Source: Deltaproteobacteria bacterium
Lineage (GTDB): Bacteria; Bdellovibrionota; JACOXK01
Reading direction: 5' to 3'
Assembly: GCA_016186995.1 (NCBI GenBank)
Contig: JACPKQ010000009.1
Coordinates: 1-59,644 of the forward strand
Length of the DNA stretch: 59,644 bases
The notes under the pieces are model-generated. The model saw only the letters and a list, made by a program, of their open reading frames with translations, had not been told where the DNA came from and did no database searches. The position numbers and the translations under genes were made by a program. Shown one piece after another: positions 52,345-59,644 of the stretch (within the stretch, counting starts at the first letter, position 1; each line of letters opens with the position of its first letter).

Positions 52345-54273
52345 ATGGGAAAAATTATAGGAATTGACTTAGGTACAACAAATTCATGTGTTGCTATTAT
52401 GGAAGGTGGTGAGCCCAAAGTTATCACAAATTCTGAAGGAGCACGCACTACCCCCTCTATAGTTGGTTTTCAAGATGGGGAAAAACGTCTTGTGGGTCAA
52501 ACAGCCAAAAGACAAGCCATCACCAATCCAGAAAGAACTATCTTCGCTGTTAAAAGACTGATTGGAAGAAGATTTGCTTCCCCTGAGGTTAAAAAAGATA
52601 TCAAACTGTGCCCTTATAAAATTGTGGAAGCCCACAATGGAGATGCATGGGTTCAAGTTAATGGTGCACAATATAACCCTTCCCAAATTTCAGCTTTTAT
52701 ACTTCAAAAAATGAAACAAACAGCTGAAGATTATTTAGGTGAAAAAGTAACAGAAGCAGTTATTACTGTTCCAGCTTATTTCAATGAAAGTCAAAGACGA
52801 GCTACTAAAGATGCAGGTAAAATTGCAGGGCTTGAGGTCAAACGCATTATTAATGAACCTACTGCTGCTGCCCTTGCTTACGGTCTTGATAAAAAAGGAG
52901 ACAAAAAAATAGCTGTTTTTGATTTAGGTGGCGGTACTTTTGATATTTCTATCTTAGAACTGGGTGAAGGTGTTTTTGAAGTTAAAGCTACCAATGGAGA
53001 TACTTTCTTAGGTGGTGAAGACTTTGATCAAAAAATTATTGATTATCTTATTGCTGAATTTAAAAGAGACCAAGGCATTAATTTAAGCACTGATAAAATG
53101 GCAGTACAACGCCTCAAAGAAGCTTCAGAAAAAGCAAAAATGGAGCTCTCTTCTGCAACAGAAACAGAAATTAATCTTCCTTTTATTACAGCAGATCAAT
53201 CAGGTCCTAAACACCTCGCTATCAAATTGACTCGTGCTAAACTTGAAAGCCTGGTTGAAGATCTGATTCAAAAACTTGTAGCTCCTTGTGAAACAGCCGT
53301 TAAAGACTCAGGTATTTCAAAATCAGAACTTCATGAAGTTATTCTTGTAGGTGGTATGACTCGCATGCCTAAAGTTCAAGCTAAAGTAAAAGAAATTTTC
53401 GGTAAAGAACCTCACAAAGGGGTCAACCCTGATGAAGTGGTTGCCGTTGGAGCCGCTATTCAAGCAGGGGTTCTCCAAGGAGATGTTAAAGACGTTCTTC
53501 TCTTAGATGTCACACCTCTTTCTTTAGGAATTGAAACCTTAGGTGGTATTTCAACAAAACTTATTGAGAAAAACACAACTATTCCTACAAAGAAAAGCCA
53601 AGTTTTCTCAACGGCAGCAGATAATCAACCTGCCGTTTCTATTCATGTTCTTCAAGGAGAGCGTGAAATGGCAAGCGATAACAAGAGCCTGGGTCGATTT
53701 GAACTTGTAGGAATACCCCCTGCACCTCGTGGCATTCCTCAAATTGAAGTCGCCTTTGATATTGATGCCAATGGTATTCTCCACGTTCATGCTAAAGACC
53801 TAGGAACGGGTAAAGAACAATCTATTCAAATTAAAGCTTCTGGTGGCTTATCAGATGAAGAAATCGAAAAAATGGTTAAAAATGCTGAAGCTCATGCCTC
53901 AGAAGACAAGAAGAAAAGAGAATTGGCTACAGCTCGTAATAATGCAGACAGCTTAGTTTACTCATCTGAAAAAACACTCAAAGAAAATAAAGATAAAGTT
54001 GATAAAGATACACAGAAAAAAATTGAGGAAGCCATCCAAAAAACTAAAAAAGCTTTAGAGGGTAATAATGTTGAGGATATTAATAAAGCTCAGGAGGAAC
54101 TTGCTCAAGCTTCTAATAAATTAGCTGAGCAAATCTATAAAGAAGCTGCTCAAAAACAAGCAAAAGAGCAACAATCAGGCTCTGGTACTCATCAACCTAA
54201 AGATAAGAAAAATGATGATAATAACAAAAAAAATGATGATGATGTTGTCGATGCAGAGTATAAAGAAGTTTGA
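52345..54273 (+). CDS. dnaK: Chaperone DnaK (Hsp70)
   Basis: 642 aa. [18 protein letters not shown] at the N-terminus, [14 protein letters not shown], the linker [18 protein letters not shown] and the C-terminal lid with the acidic tail ending [11 protein letters not shown] (a variant of the EEVD-like end). ATG 52345 has AGGAGG; the frame to 52321 runs into a repeat. It is followed after 15 bp by dnaJ. Confidence 0.97.
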   Translation: MGKIIGIDLGTTNSCVAIMEGGEPKVITNSEGARTTPSIVGFQDGEKRLVGQTAKRQAITNPERTIFAVKRLIGRRFASPEVKKDIKLCPYKIVEAHNGDAWVQVNGAQYNPSQISAFILQKMKQTAEDYLGEKVTEAVITVPAYFNESQRRATKDAGKIAGLEVKRIINEPTAAALAYGLDKKGDKKIAVFDLGGGTFDISILELGEGVFEVKATNGDTFLGGEDFDQKIIDYLIAEFKRDQGINLSTDKMAVQRLKEASEKAKMELSSATETEINLPFITADQSGPKHLAIKLTRAKLESLVEDLIQKLVAPCETAVKDSGISKSELHEVILVGGMTRMPKVQAKVKEIFGKEPHKGVNPDEVVAVGAAIQAGVLQGDVKDVLLLDVTPLSLGIETLGGISTKLIEKNTTIPTKKSQVFSTAADNQPAVSIHVLQGEREMASDNKSLGRFELVGIPPAPRGIPQIEVAFDIDANGILHVHAKDLGTGKEQSIQIKASGGLSDEEIEKMVKNAEAHASEDKKKRELATARNNADSLVYSSEKTLKENKDKVDKDTQKKIEEAIQKTKKALEGNNVEDINKAQEELAQASNKLAEQIYKEAAQKQAKEQQSGSGTHQPKDKKNDDNNKKNDDDVVDAEYKEV

Positions 54274-54288
54274 GGAGTTTAATTACCT

Positions 54289-57200
54289 GTGGCTTCAAAA
54301 AGAGATTATTATGAAGTATTGGGAATTGCTAAAGATACCTCTCCACAGGAGATAAAAAAAGCTTACCGTAAACTTGCCCTTAAATATCACCCGGATAAAA
54401 ATTCGGGTGATAAAGAGGCTGAAGAAAAATTTAAAGAAGTTTCAGAAGCCTACGAAGTTCTCTCAAATCCTCAGAAAAAACAAGCTTATGACCAATTTGG
54501 CCATGCAGGCACTCAAGGGGGTGCCCAAGGTTTTGGTGGTTTTGGAGGAGGCTTTGAAGGGTTCGGTGGGTTTGAAAATATTTTTGGGGATCTTTTTGGA
54601 GATCAATTCTCTGACCTCTTCGGGGGTGGAAGAACCAGAAGAAGGGGTGCTGGGCGAGGAGCTGACCTACGATATAATCTTAATATCTCCTTTGAAGAAG
54701 CTGCGTTTGGCACAGACATCGAAATAGAAGTTCCTAAAGAAACATCCTGTCATACCTGTCAAGGAAGTGGGGCAAAACCAGGTACAAAACCAGAGGTGTG
54801 TCCTAACTGTAACGGAACAGGAGAATCTCACTTCCAACAAGGATTTTTTACTATTGCGCGAACGTGTAGCCGTTGCCAAGGCGAAGGCACCTTCGTCAAA
54901 TATCATTGTACCACCTGCAATGGCAAAGGAACTCAAAAAAGAAGTCATAAACTCTCAGTCAAAATCCCTGCAGGTATCGACTCTGGACAACGTTTGAAAC
55001 TTCGTGGCGAAGGAGAGGCAGGAACCCGAGGTGGTGGAGCTGGAGATCTTTACGTTGTTATAAACGTTTCAGAACATGACCTTTTTAAAAGAGAGGGTGC
55101 TGATATTTATTGCACTTTTCCTGTTACTTTTTCTCAAGCTGTTTTAGGAATAGAGGTAGATGTTCCAACACTTTCTGGAAAAATTAAAATGAAGATACCA
55201 CCTGGAACACAATCAGGTAAAACATTCCGCTTGAGAGAAAAAGGAATTCAAAAGCTAGGCTCTTATGGAAAAGGAGATCAATTTTTAAAAGTCATTGTTG
55301 AGATTCCAACAAAATTAAATTCAGAACAAAAAGAACTACTTCAACAATTTTCAAAAGCCGGTGGAGAATCTTCAGGCCCTTACCATAAAACTTTTATGGA
55401 TAAAGTAAAAAATCTTTTCTCATCCTTTCTTATTTGTCTCTCACTTTTTGGATGTGCCACAACAACCATTTTAAGAGATGGTAAAGAAGTTTCTTACGAA
55501 GAAGCAGCAGCCAAAGATTACGAAAAAATAATAACAGCTATTCAACAACAAAAGGTGGCAAGAAGTCATCACGAGGATTCTGAAAGAATCCGTGGTGATC
55601 TCGCAACCTTTGGTGATGGGATTGATGAACTTCTCTTACAAATGGATCGTTTTACCTCATCGTTTCCAGAAAGTGAACTCACCGATGATGTTTACACACT
55701 TAAAGGAAATATTTATTTTGATCAAAAACAATTTCAGGCCGCTTCGCTTGCTTATGAAAAAGCCTTAAAACTTCAAGAAAATTCTTTAACTCGCTACCAA
55801 CTTGCTTTTTCTCTTTACCAAAATCAAGAATTTGAAAAAACCAATCAAATCCTTTCAGAACTTGATGAAGATGATCTCGATAAAAAATATTTTATTAAAT
55901 ACCTTTATCTTTATTCAAACTCACTACAACAAGAAGGGCGTTTTTATGATAGCACCCTTACTTACTTAGATCTTCTTAAACAACTCAAAGATGAAAGAAA
56001 TCAATCGCTCATTAAAAATCAAATTGTTGAAAACATAGAAAAAAAACTGGTTCAAGAAGAGCTTGAAAAACTTCTTTCAGACTTTTCTTCTACATTTCCA
56101 AGTGGGCATATTCGTTATAAACTTGCTCTTTTTTCCTACCAAAAAAGAGATTTTGATAAAACCAAAGATTACCTTTCAGATATTTCTGAATCTCACCCCT
56201 ACCACCAGGCAAAGCTTTCTCTTCTTCAGAAACTTGATCAAAGTTTTGATATTAAAAAAAATAGAATTGGAGTACTTCTACCTTTAAGTCATGACAAATA
56301 TAAAGATTTAGCACTCGAAGCTCTTCAAGGTATTGAACTTGCTGCAGGCATCTTTGGTGAAGGTCATGAAAGTGATATTGAACTTATTATTTTAGATACT
56401 CACCAAGAAGAAGAAAATCTGTCACAAAAGGTTGAAGATATGATCTCTCAAGAAAACGTTATTGCTTTCATTGGTGATTTTCTTCCCTCACCCTCTCTTA
56501 CTATCGCTCAAAAATCACAAGCATTAGGTGTTCCAACTATAACCCTTTCTCTTAAGAAAGATTTAGTAGATCAAGGAGAATATATTTTTAGAAATGCAGA
56601 TACTTATCAAGCTCAAACAAGGGCCCTTGCAAAATATGCAACTGAAACCCTCCACTATAAAAAATTTGCTGTTTTATTTCCTGAAAATGATTTTGGAAAA
56701 ACGATGACTTCTACCTTTTGGGATGCCGTTTATGAATACGGAGGTACTATTCAAGGGCTTCAAAGTTATCAGCCAGAGCAGACAGATTTTAGAGATGAAC
56801 TACAAAAATTAACAGGAACCTTTTTCCAATTTGATAGACTTATTGAAAATGAAATGAAAAGACGTCAGCTCGAGGCAGAACTTAAACGCACTCCTCGTTT
56901 TAAAGAAGTTGAGCTTCTCCCTATTGTTGATTTTGATGCTTTATTTATTCCTGAATTTCCAAAAACTTTAGCACAAATTGCACCTCATTTTCGATATGTA
57001 GGTATTGAAGGAACCCCTCTTTTAGGAATTAGCACCTGGAAGTCTCAAAATCTTTTAGAAAAAGCTGGAGAATTTTTAGAAGGCGCTGTTTTTATAGATA
57101 GTTTTTTTGAAGAAAGTTCATCTGCCTTTGTTCAAGAGTTTACAGATCAATTTCAAAAAACATTTCAAAAAAAACCTTCTGTTCTTTCAGCACAAGCTTA

Positions 57201-57396
57201 TGATGCAGCCCACATTCTTATTGAAACCATTCGTACTCAAAACATAGAAACCCGAGAAGAGCTCAAAGAAAATCTCCTTAATATGCCACCTTATATTGGC
57301 GTTACAGGCACCATTAACTTTGGAGAAAATGGTGATGCCAAAAAAGATGTCTTTGTTCTTAAGATTCAAAACAAAAAACTCATTCAAATCAACTAA
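54289..57396 (+). CDS. dnaJ: DnaJ fused in frame to an LpoA-like periplasmic lipoprotein
   Basis: 1035 aa. Residues 1-370 are a complete DnaJ: J domain with HPD ([10 protein letters not shown]), Gly/Phe region, four CxxCxGxG zinc knuckles and the substrate-binding domains, ending [12 protein letters not shown] as other DnaJ proteins do. Without a stop it runs on as [16 protein letters not shown], a lipoprotein signal with cysteine, then TPR-like helices (about 420-640) and a periplasmic-binding-protein fold ([20 protein letters not shown] onwards) as in LpoA/LppC activators. A B element lies at 55565-55628 (residues 426-447). GTG start after GAGGAG. Confidence 0.85.
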   Translation: MASKRDYYEVLGIAKDTSPQEIKKAYRKLALKYHPDKNSGDKEAEEKFKEVSEAYEVLSNPQKKQAYDQFGHAGTQGGAQGFGGFGGGFEGFGGFENIFGDLFGDQFSDLFGGGRTRRRGAGRGADLRYNLNISFEEAAFGTDIEIEVPKETSCHTCQGSGAKPGTKPEVCPNCNGTGESHFQQGFFTIARTCSRCQGEGTFVKYHCTTCNGKGTQKRSHKLSVKIPAGIDSGQRLKLRGEGEAGTRGGGAGDLYVVINVSEHDLFKREGADIYCTFPVTFSQAVLGIEVDVPTLSGKIKMKIPPGTQSGKTFRLREKGIQKLGSYGKGDQFLKVIVEIPTKLNSEQKELLQQFSKAGGESSGPYHKTFMDKVKNLFSSFLICLSLFGCATTTILRDGKEVSYEEAAAKDYEKIITAIQQQKVARSHHEDSERIRGDLATFGDGIDELLLQMDRFTSSFPESELTDDVYTLKGNIYFDQKQFQAASLAYEKALKLQENSLTRYQLAFSLYQNQEFEKTNQILSELDEDDLDKKYFIKYLYLYSNSLQQEGRFYDSTLTYLDLLKQLKDERNQSLIKNQIVENIEKKLVQEELEKLLSDFSSTFPSGHIRYKLALFSYQKRDFDKTKDYLSDISESHPYHQAKLSLLQKLDQSFDIKKNRIGVLLPLSHDKYKDLALEALQGIELAAGIFGEGHESDIELIILDTHQEEENLSQKVEDMISQENVIAFIGDFLPSPSLTIAQKSQALGVPTITLSLKKDLVDQGEYIFRNADTYQAQTRALAKYATETLHYKKFAVLFPENDFGKTMTSTFWDAVYEYGGTIQGLQSYQPEQTDFRDELQKLTGTFFQFDRLIENEMKRRQLEAELKRTPRFKEVELLPIVDFDALFIPEFPKTLAQIAPHFRYVGIEGTPLLGISTWKSQNLLEKAGEFLEGAVFIDSFFEESSSAFVQEFTDQFQKTFQKKPSVLSAQAYDAAHILIETIRTQNIETREELKENLLNMPPYIGVTGTINFGENGDAKKDVFVLKIQNKKLIQIN
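55565..55628. repeat. Family B element inside the dnaJ-lipoprotein fusion
   Basis: GTCATCACGAGGATTCTGAA AGAATCCGTGGTGATC and the degraded TTTGGTGATGGGATTGATG half, in frame as [20 protein letters not shown]. Confidence 0.75.
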
Positions 57397-57410
57397 TCTA
57401 AAATTAAGAA

Positions 57411-57512
57411 GTTAAGTTCTTGAAATGGCATAATAATAACCTGGGTTCTGAATTGGGGGTATTTTTTTTCTCCAAAACGTGCGAAAAAAAACACACCCCA
57501 ATTCTCTCATGG
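57411..57512. repeat. Large palindromic element, family A copy 6
   Basis: Inverted relative to copy 1. TTAAGTTCTTGAAATGGCAT ... GGTTCTGA matches the complement of 301-343. The stem GAATTGGGG at 57450-57458 pairs with CCCCAATTC at 57496-57504, extended by poly-T/poly-A pairs around a loop that shares CTCC..AACGTGCG with copy 1. The flank TCTCTCATGGATATGT is shared too. Confidence 0.7.
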
Positions 57513-57518
57513 ATATGT

Positions 57519-57625
57519 GTCATTGCGAGCGTAGCGAAGCAATCTCCTAGAATTGCTTTAGCAATTCTAGGACAACACTTGCGTGTTGAGATCGCCACGG
57601 GTTCTTTAAGAACCCTCGCGATGAC
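57519..57625. repeat. Family B element, full length
   Basis: GTCATTGCGAGCGTAGCGAA ... GGGTTCTTTAAGAACCCTCGCGATGAC, with an inner CCTAGAATTGCTTTAGCAATTCTAGG hairpin. The rest of 57397-57873 is AT-rich DNA and family A debris (TAGACTCGAATG near 57641) upstream of the dksA-like gene, with no gene. Confidence 0.8.
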
Positions 57626-57836
57626 AGCCAGGTCATCTTCACATAGACTCGAATGTAAATTCTCTCATGGACTCGAATTTAACTTTTGGCTGTGCTTATA
57701 GCTATGAGATAAATATTTAACTTTCTTATTTTTAAGAAAATTATTTTTTATTTATTAAAATTTAATGTATTTTTTTCATTTTCTTACTTGCAAAAATAAG
57801 ATTTTTTGCTAGGCTAAGATTATTTAAGGTATCTTG

Positions 57837-57859
57837 TTAGTTTCCCTAAAGGGCTAACA
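57837..57859 (+). promoter_or_regulatory. Leader hairpin before the DksA/TraR-like gene
   Basis: GTTAG-TTTCCC-TAAA-GGG-CTAAC forms a short imperfect hairpin 8 bp before the TAGGAGG site. It may shape the 5' leader; there is no clear promoter box pair. Confidence 0.35.
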
Positions 57860-57879
57860 ACAGAAAGTAGGAGGTGTTT

Positions 57880-58242
57880 ATGAAAAAGCAAGATGTTCAA
57901 AAATTCAAGAACATCCTAGAGGAACAGAAAAAACGGTTGCTCGAGAGTGTTCAAAAAACCGTCGAAGAAGACCTCAAGCTTCCTACTGAAGATCTCTCTG
58001 ATGAAGTTGATTTAGCTTCCAATGAAATTAACCAATCTATTGCCTTTCGATTAAGAGACAGAGAAAGAGTTCTTCTTCAAAAAATTGAAAGAGCCCTTGA
58101 AAGAATAGAACAGGGGGAATTTGGCGTTTGCGACCAATGCGGTGATGAAATTGAAGTAAAACGTTTAGAAGCCCGTCCTGTGACAACTCTTTGTATTAGT
58201 TGCAAAGAAGAGCAAGAGCAAAAAGAAAAGGCTTACGCTTAA
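57880..58242 (+). CDS. DksA/TraR-family zinc-finger protein
   Basis: 120 aa. A helical N-terminal half is followed by the zinc finger CDQCGDEI ... CISCKEEQE (CxxC-17-CxxC), as in DksA/TraR proteins that bind RNA polymerase. It is closest in layout to DksA-like proteins of about 120 aa (YteA, DksA2) rather than full-length DksA. ATG 57880 has TAGGAGG 4 bases before it. Confidence 0.9.
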   Translation: MKKQDVQKFKNILEEQKKRLLESVQKTVEEDLKLPTEDLSDEVDLASNEINQSIAFRLRDRERVLLQKIERALERIEQGEFGVCDQCGDEIEVKRLEARPVTTLCISCKEEQEQKEKAYA

Positions 58243-58251
58243 TTAAATAAT

Positions 58252-58321
58252 GTCATCCCGGAAGCGCGAAAGCGCTATCCGGGATCCAGAAATCCTAGAT
58301 TCCCGCCTTCGCGGGAATGAC
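58252..58321. repeat. Two family C elements in tandem
   Basis: GTCATCCCGGAAGCGCGAAA GCGCTATCCGGGATCC and then CTAGATTCCCGCCTTCGCGG GAATGAC, between the dksA-like gene and lon. Confidence 0.8.
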
Positions 58322-58389
58322 AGGTATCCATTTTTTTCAACATTAAAAACTAAAGTAAGCTTTCTACAAAGCCGACAAGTAGAAAGACT

Positions 58390-59644
58390 ATGCTAGATAT
58401 TTATGAAGATCAAACCATCAATATCCCAGAAGACATGCCTCTTATTCCTGTAAGGGATATTGTTGTTTTCCCACAAACCATCCTTCCTCTTTTTGTAGGA
58501 AGAGAATCTTCCATTAAAGCAGTAGAAGCAGCTATGGAAACTGATAAACTCATCTTTTTAGCCTCACAAAAAGATGTTCAAGACGAAAATCCAAAACCTA
58601 ATAAAATTCATAAAACAGGAACCATTGCCATGGTGATGAGGATGAGAAAACATCCTGATGGTAAAATTAAAATTTTAGTTCAGGGTCTCATGAAAGCAAA
58701 ACTCATTAAATACACAAGTGAAAATCCATTCTATAAAGTGAAAGTTGAAAAAATTGAAGAAAAATCTGCAGGGATGACACCTGAAATAGAAGCTCATATT
58801 AGAACCATTAAAGAAAACTTAGAGCAAATTATTGCTCTAGGAAAGGCTCTTTCTCCAGATATACTTATGGTTCTTGATGATATTGATGAGCCCAATAGGA
58901 TTGTAGATCTCATTGCTTCTAATTTGAATCTTAATATAGAAGATGCCCAACACATTTTAGAATCAACCGATGTTAACGAAAAATTAAAAAAAATTAATAC
59001 TATCCTCACAACGGAACTTGAAGTTCTAGCTATGCAATCACGCATTCGCTCTCAAGCTCGAGAAGAAATGAGCCGTTCCCAAAAAGAATATTTCCTCCGT
59101 GAACAAATGAGAGCCATTCGTGGTGAATTAGGAGAAGGTGGTAGCACTGGTGAGTTAGATGAAATGGAAGAGCTTCGAAGTAAAATAGAAGCCTCCCACA
59201 TGCCTGAAGATATTAAAAAAGAAGCTTTAAAACAACTTGTACGACTTGAAAGAATGCACCCTGAGGCTACAGAAGCCTCTATGGCACGTGGTTATTTAGA
59301 ATGGATTATTGAGGTTCCTTGGGGACAATCCACTCAAGATAACTTGGATATTAAACAAGCAAAAAAAATCCTTGATGAAGATCATTTTGACCTTACAAAA
59401 GTAAAAGAAAGAATATTAGAATTTTTAGCTGTTCTCAAACTTAAAAAACAAACCAAAGGCCCTATTCTTTGCTTTGTGGGTCCTCCAGGGGTTGGAAAAA
59501 CCTCGTTAGGTAAATCCATTGCACACGCCATGGGAAGAAAATTTGTACGTATGTCCTTAGGGGGCATGAAAGACGAAGCAGAAGTTCGAGGGCACAGAAG
59601 AGCTTATGTAGGTGCTCTTCCAGGTAGAATCATTCAAGGTTTAA
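58390..59644 (+). CDS. lon: Lon protease, N-terminal part (runs off the window)
   Basis: ATP-dependent serine protease. The first 418 residues are present: the LON substrate-binding domain (MPLIPVRDIVVFPQTILPLF), the helical region with SRSQKEYFLREQMRAIRGELG, and the start of the AAA+ module with Walker A CFVGPPGVGKTSLGKSIA and RMSLGGMKDEAEVRGHRRAYVGALPG. The catalytic Ser-Lys part would lie beyond 59644. AGAAAG precedes the ATG. Confidence 0.96.
   Translation, partial: MLDIYEDQTINIPEDMPLIPVRDIVVFPQTILPLFVGRESSIKAVEAAMETDKLIFLASQKDVQDENPKPNKIHKTGTIAMVMRMRKHPDGKIKILVQGLMKAKLIKYTSENPFYKVKVEKIEEKSAGMTPEIEAHIRTIKENLEQIIALGKALSPDILMVLDDIDEPNRIVDLIASNLNLNIEDAQHILESTDVNEKLKKINTILTTELEVLAMQSRIRSQAREEMSRSQKEYFLREQMRAIRGELGEGGSTGELDEMEELRSKIEASHMPEDIKKEALKQLVRLERMHPEATEASMARGYLEWIIEVPWGQSTQDNLDIKQAKKILDEDHFDLTKVKERILEFLAVLKLKKQTKGPILCFVGPPGVGKTSLGKSIAHAMGRKFVRMSLGGMKDEAEVRGHRRAYVGALPGRIIQGL

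Noticed and set aside
57420-57701. 93-aa frame on the plus strand and its antisense partner
   Set aside because: Entirely composed of A and B repeat sequence (typical SVAKQS-type translation).
34671-58321. C elements as transcription terminators
   Set aside because: They are GC-rich hairpins but lack a T-run and occur inside coding sequences in both orientations.

Overview
The window is an AT-rich, gene-dense stretch of a Gram-negative bacterial chromosome. Outer-membrane barrels, many lipoproteins, SecDF-YajC, HslUV, a BamE-like lipoprotein, an LpoA-like lipoprotein, PilZ proteins of the Myxococcus-paralog type and sigma-54 type promoters fit a low-GC member of the former Deltaproteobacteria or a neighbouring phylum. 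That placement is inferred from gene content and order. No tRNA, rRNA, CRISPR array, prophage or transposase was seen.

Layout. 1-418 is a complex palindromic repeat. 419-4201 is the rightward dprA-smg-topA group. pckA (ATP-type PEP carboxykinase) runs against it. A lone receiver protein and a secreted protein of unknown function follow. 8061-11104 is a leftward operon: RHH-like regulator, broken xerC, hslV, hslU. 11398-13683 runs leftward with rhomboid, a 51-aa protein and a monoheme cytochrome fused to a predicted barrel. Next come a PilZ protein behind a possible sigma-54 promoter, a methylmalonyl-CoA epimerase, a small porin-like protein, enolase with a histidine kinase, a second PilZ protein, PhoH with an M16 peptidase, a sigma-54 lipoprotein and a phasin-like pair. 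24561-31780 is the conserved queA-tgt-yajC-secD-secF-recJ cluster. Lipoproteins, slipin, NfeD and family-4 uracil-DNA glycosylase follow. uvrC diverges from a lipoprotein-folD-metF-gcvT-gcvH-gcvPA-gcvPB one-carbon operon. A mannosyltransferase-like protein and hemW lead into a CIRCE-controlled hrcA-grpE-dnaK-dnaJ operon. dksA/traR-like and a truncated lon close the window.

The main surprises concern repeats and one fusion. (1) Two families of short palindromic elements (called B and C here) are scattered through intergenic DNA and also sit in frame inside recJ, uvrC (four places), udg, nfeD, grpE, metF, two lipoprotein reading frames and the ends of tgt and metF, much like the Rickettsia palindromic elements. 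(2) A larger family (A) of palindromes has conserved loops and flanks but stems that differ in sequence between copies while staying self-complementary. (3) dnaJ is joined in frame to a complete lipoprotein of LpoA type, and the DnaJ C-terminal helix doubles as the lipoprotein signal peptide. (4) uvrC ends just before the helix-hairpin-helix domain, next to a B repeat. (5) xerC is split by an internal deletion with a frame change.
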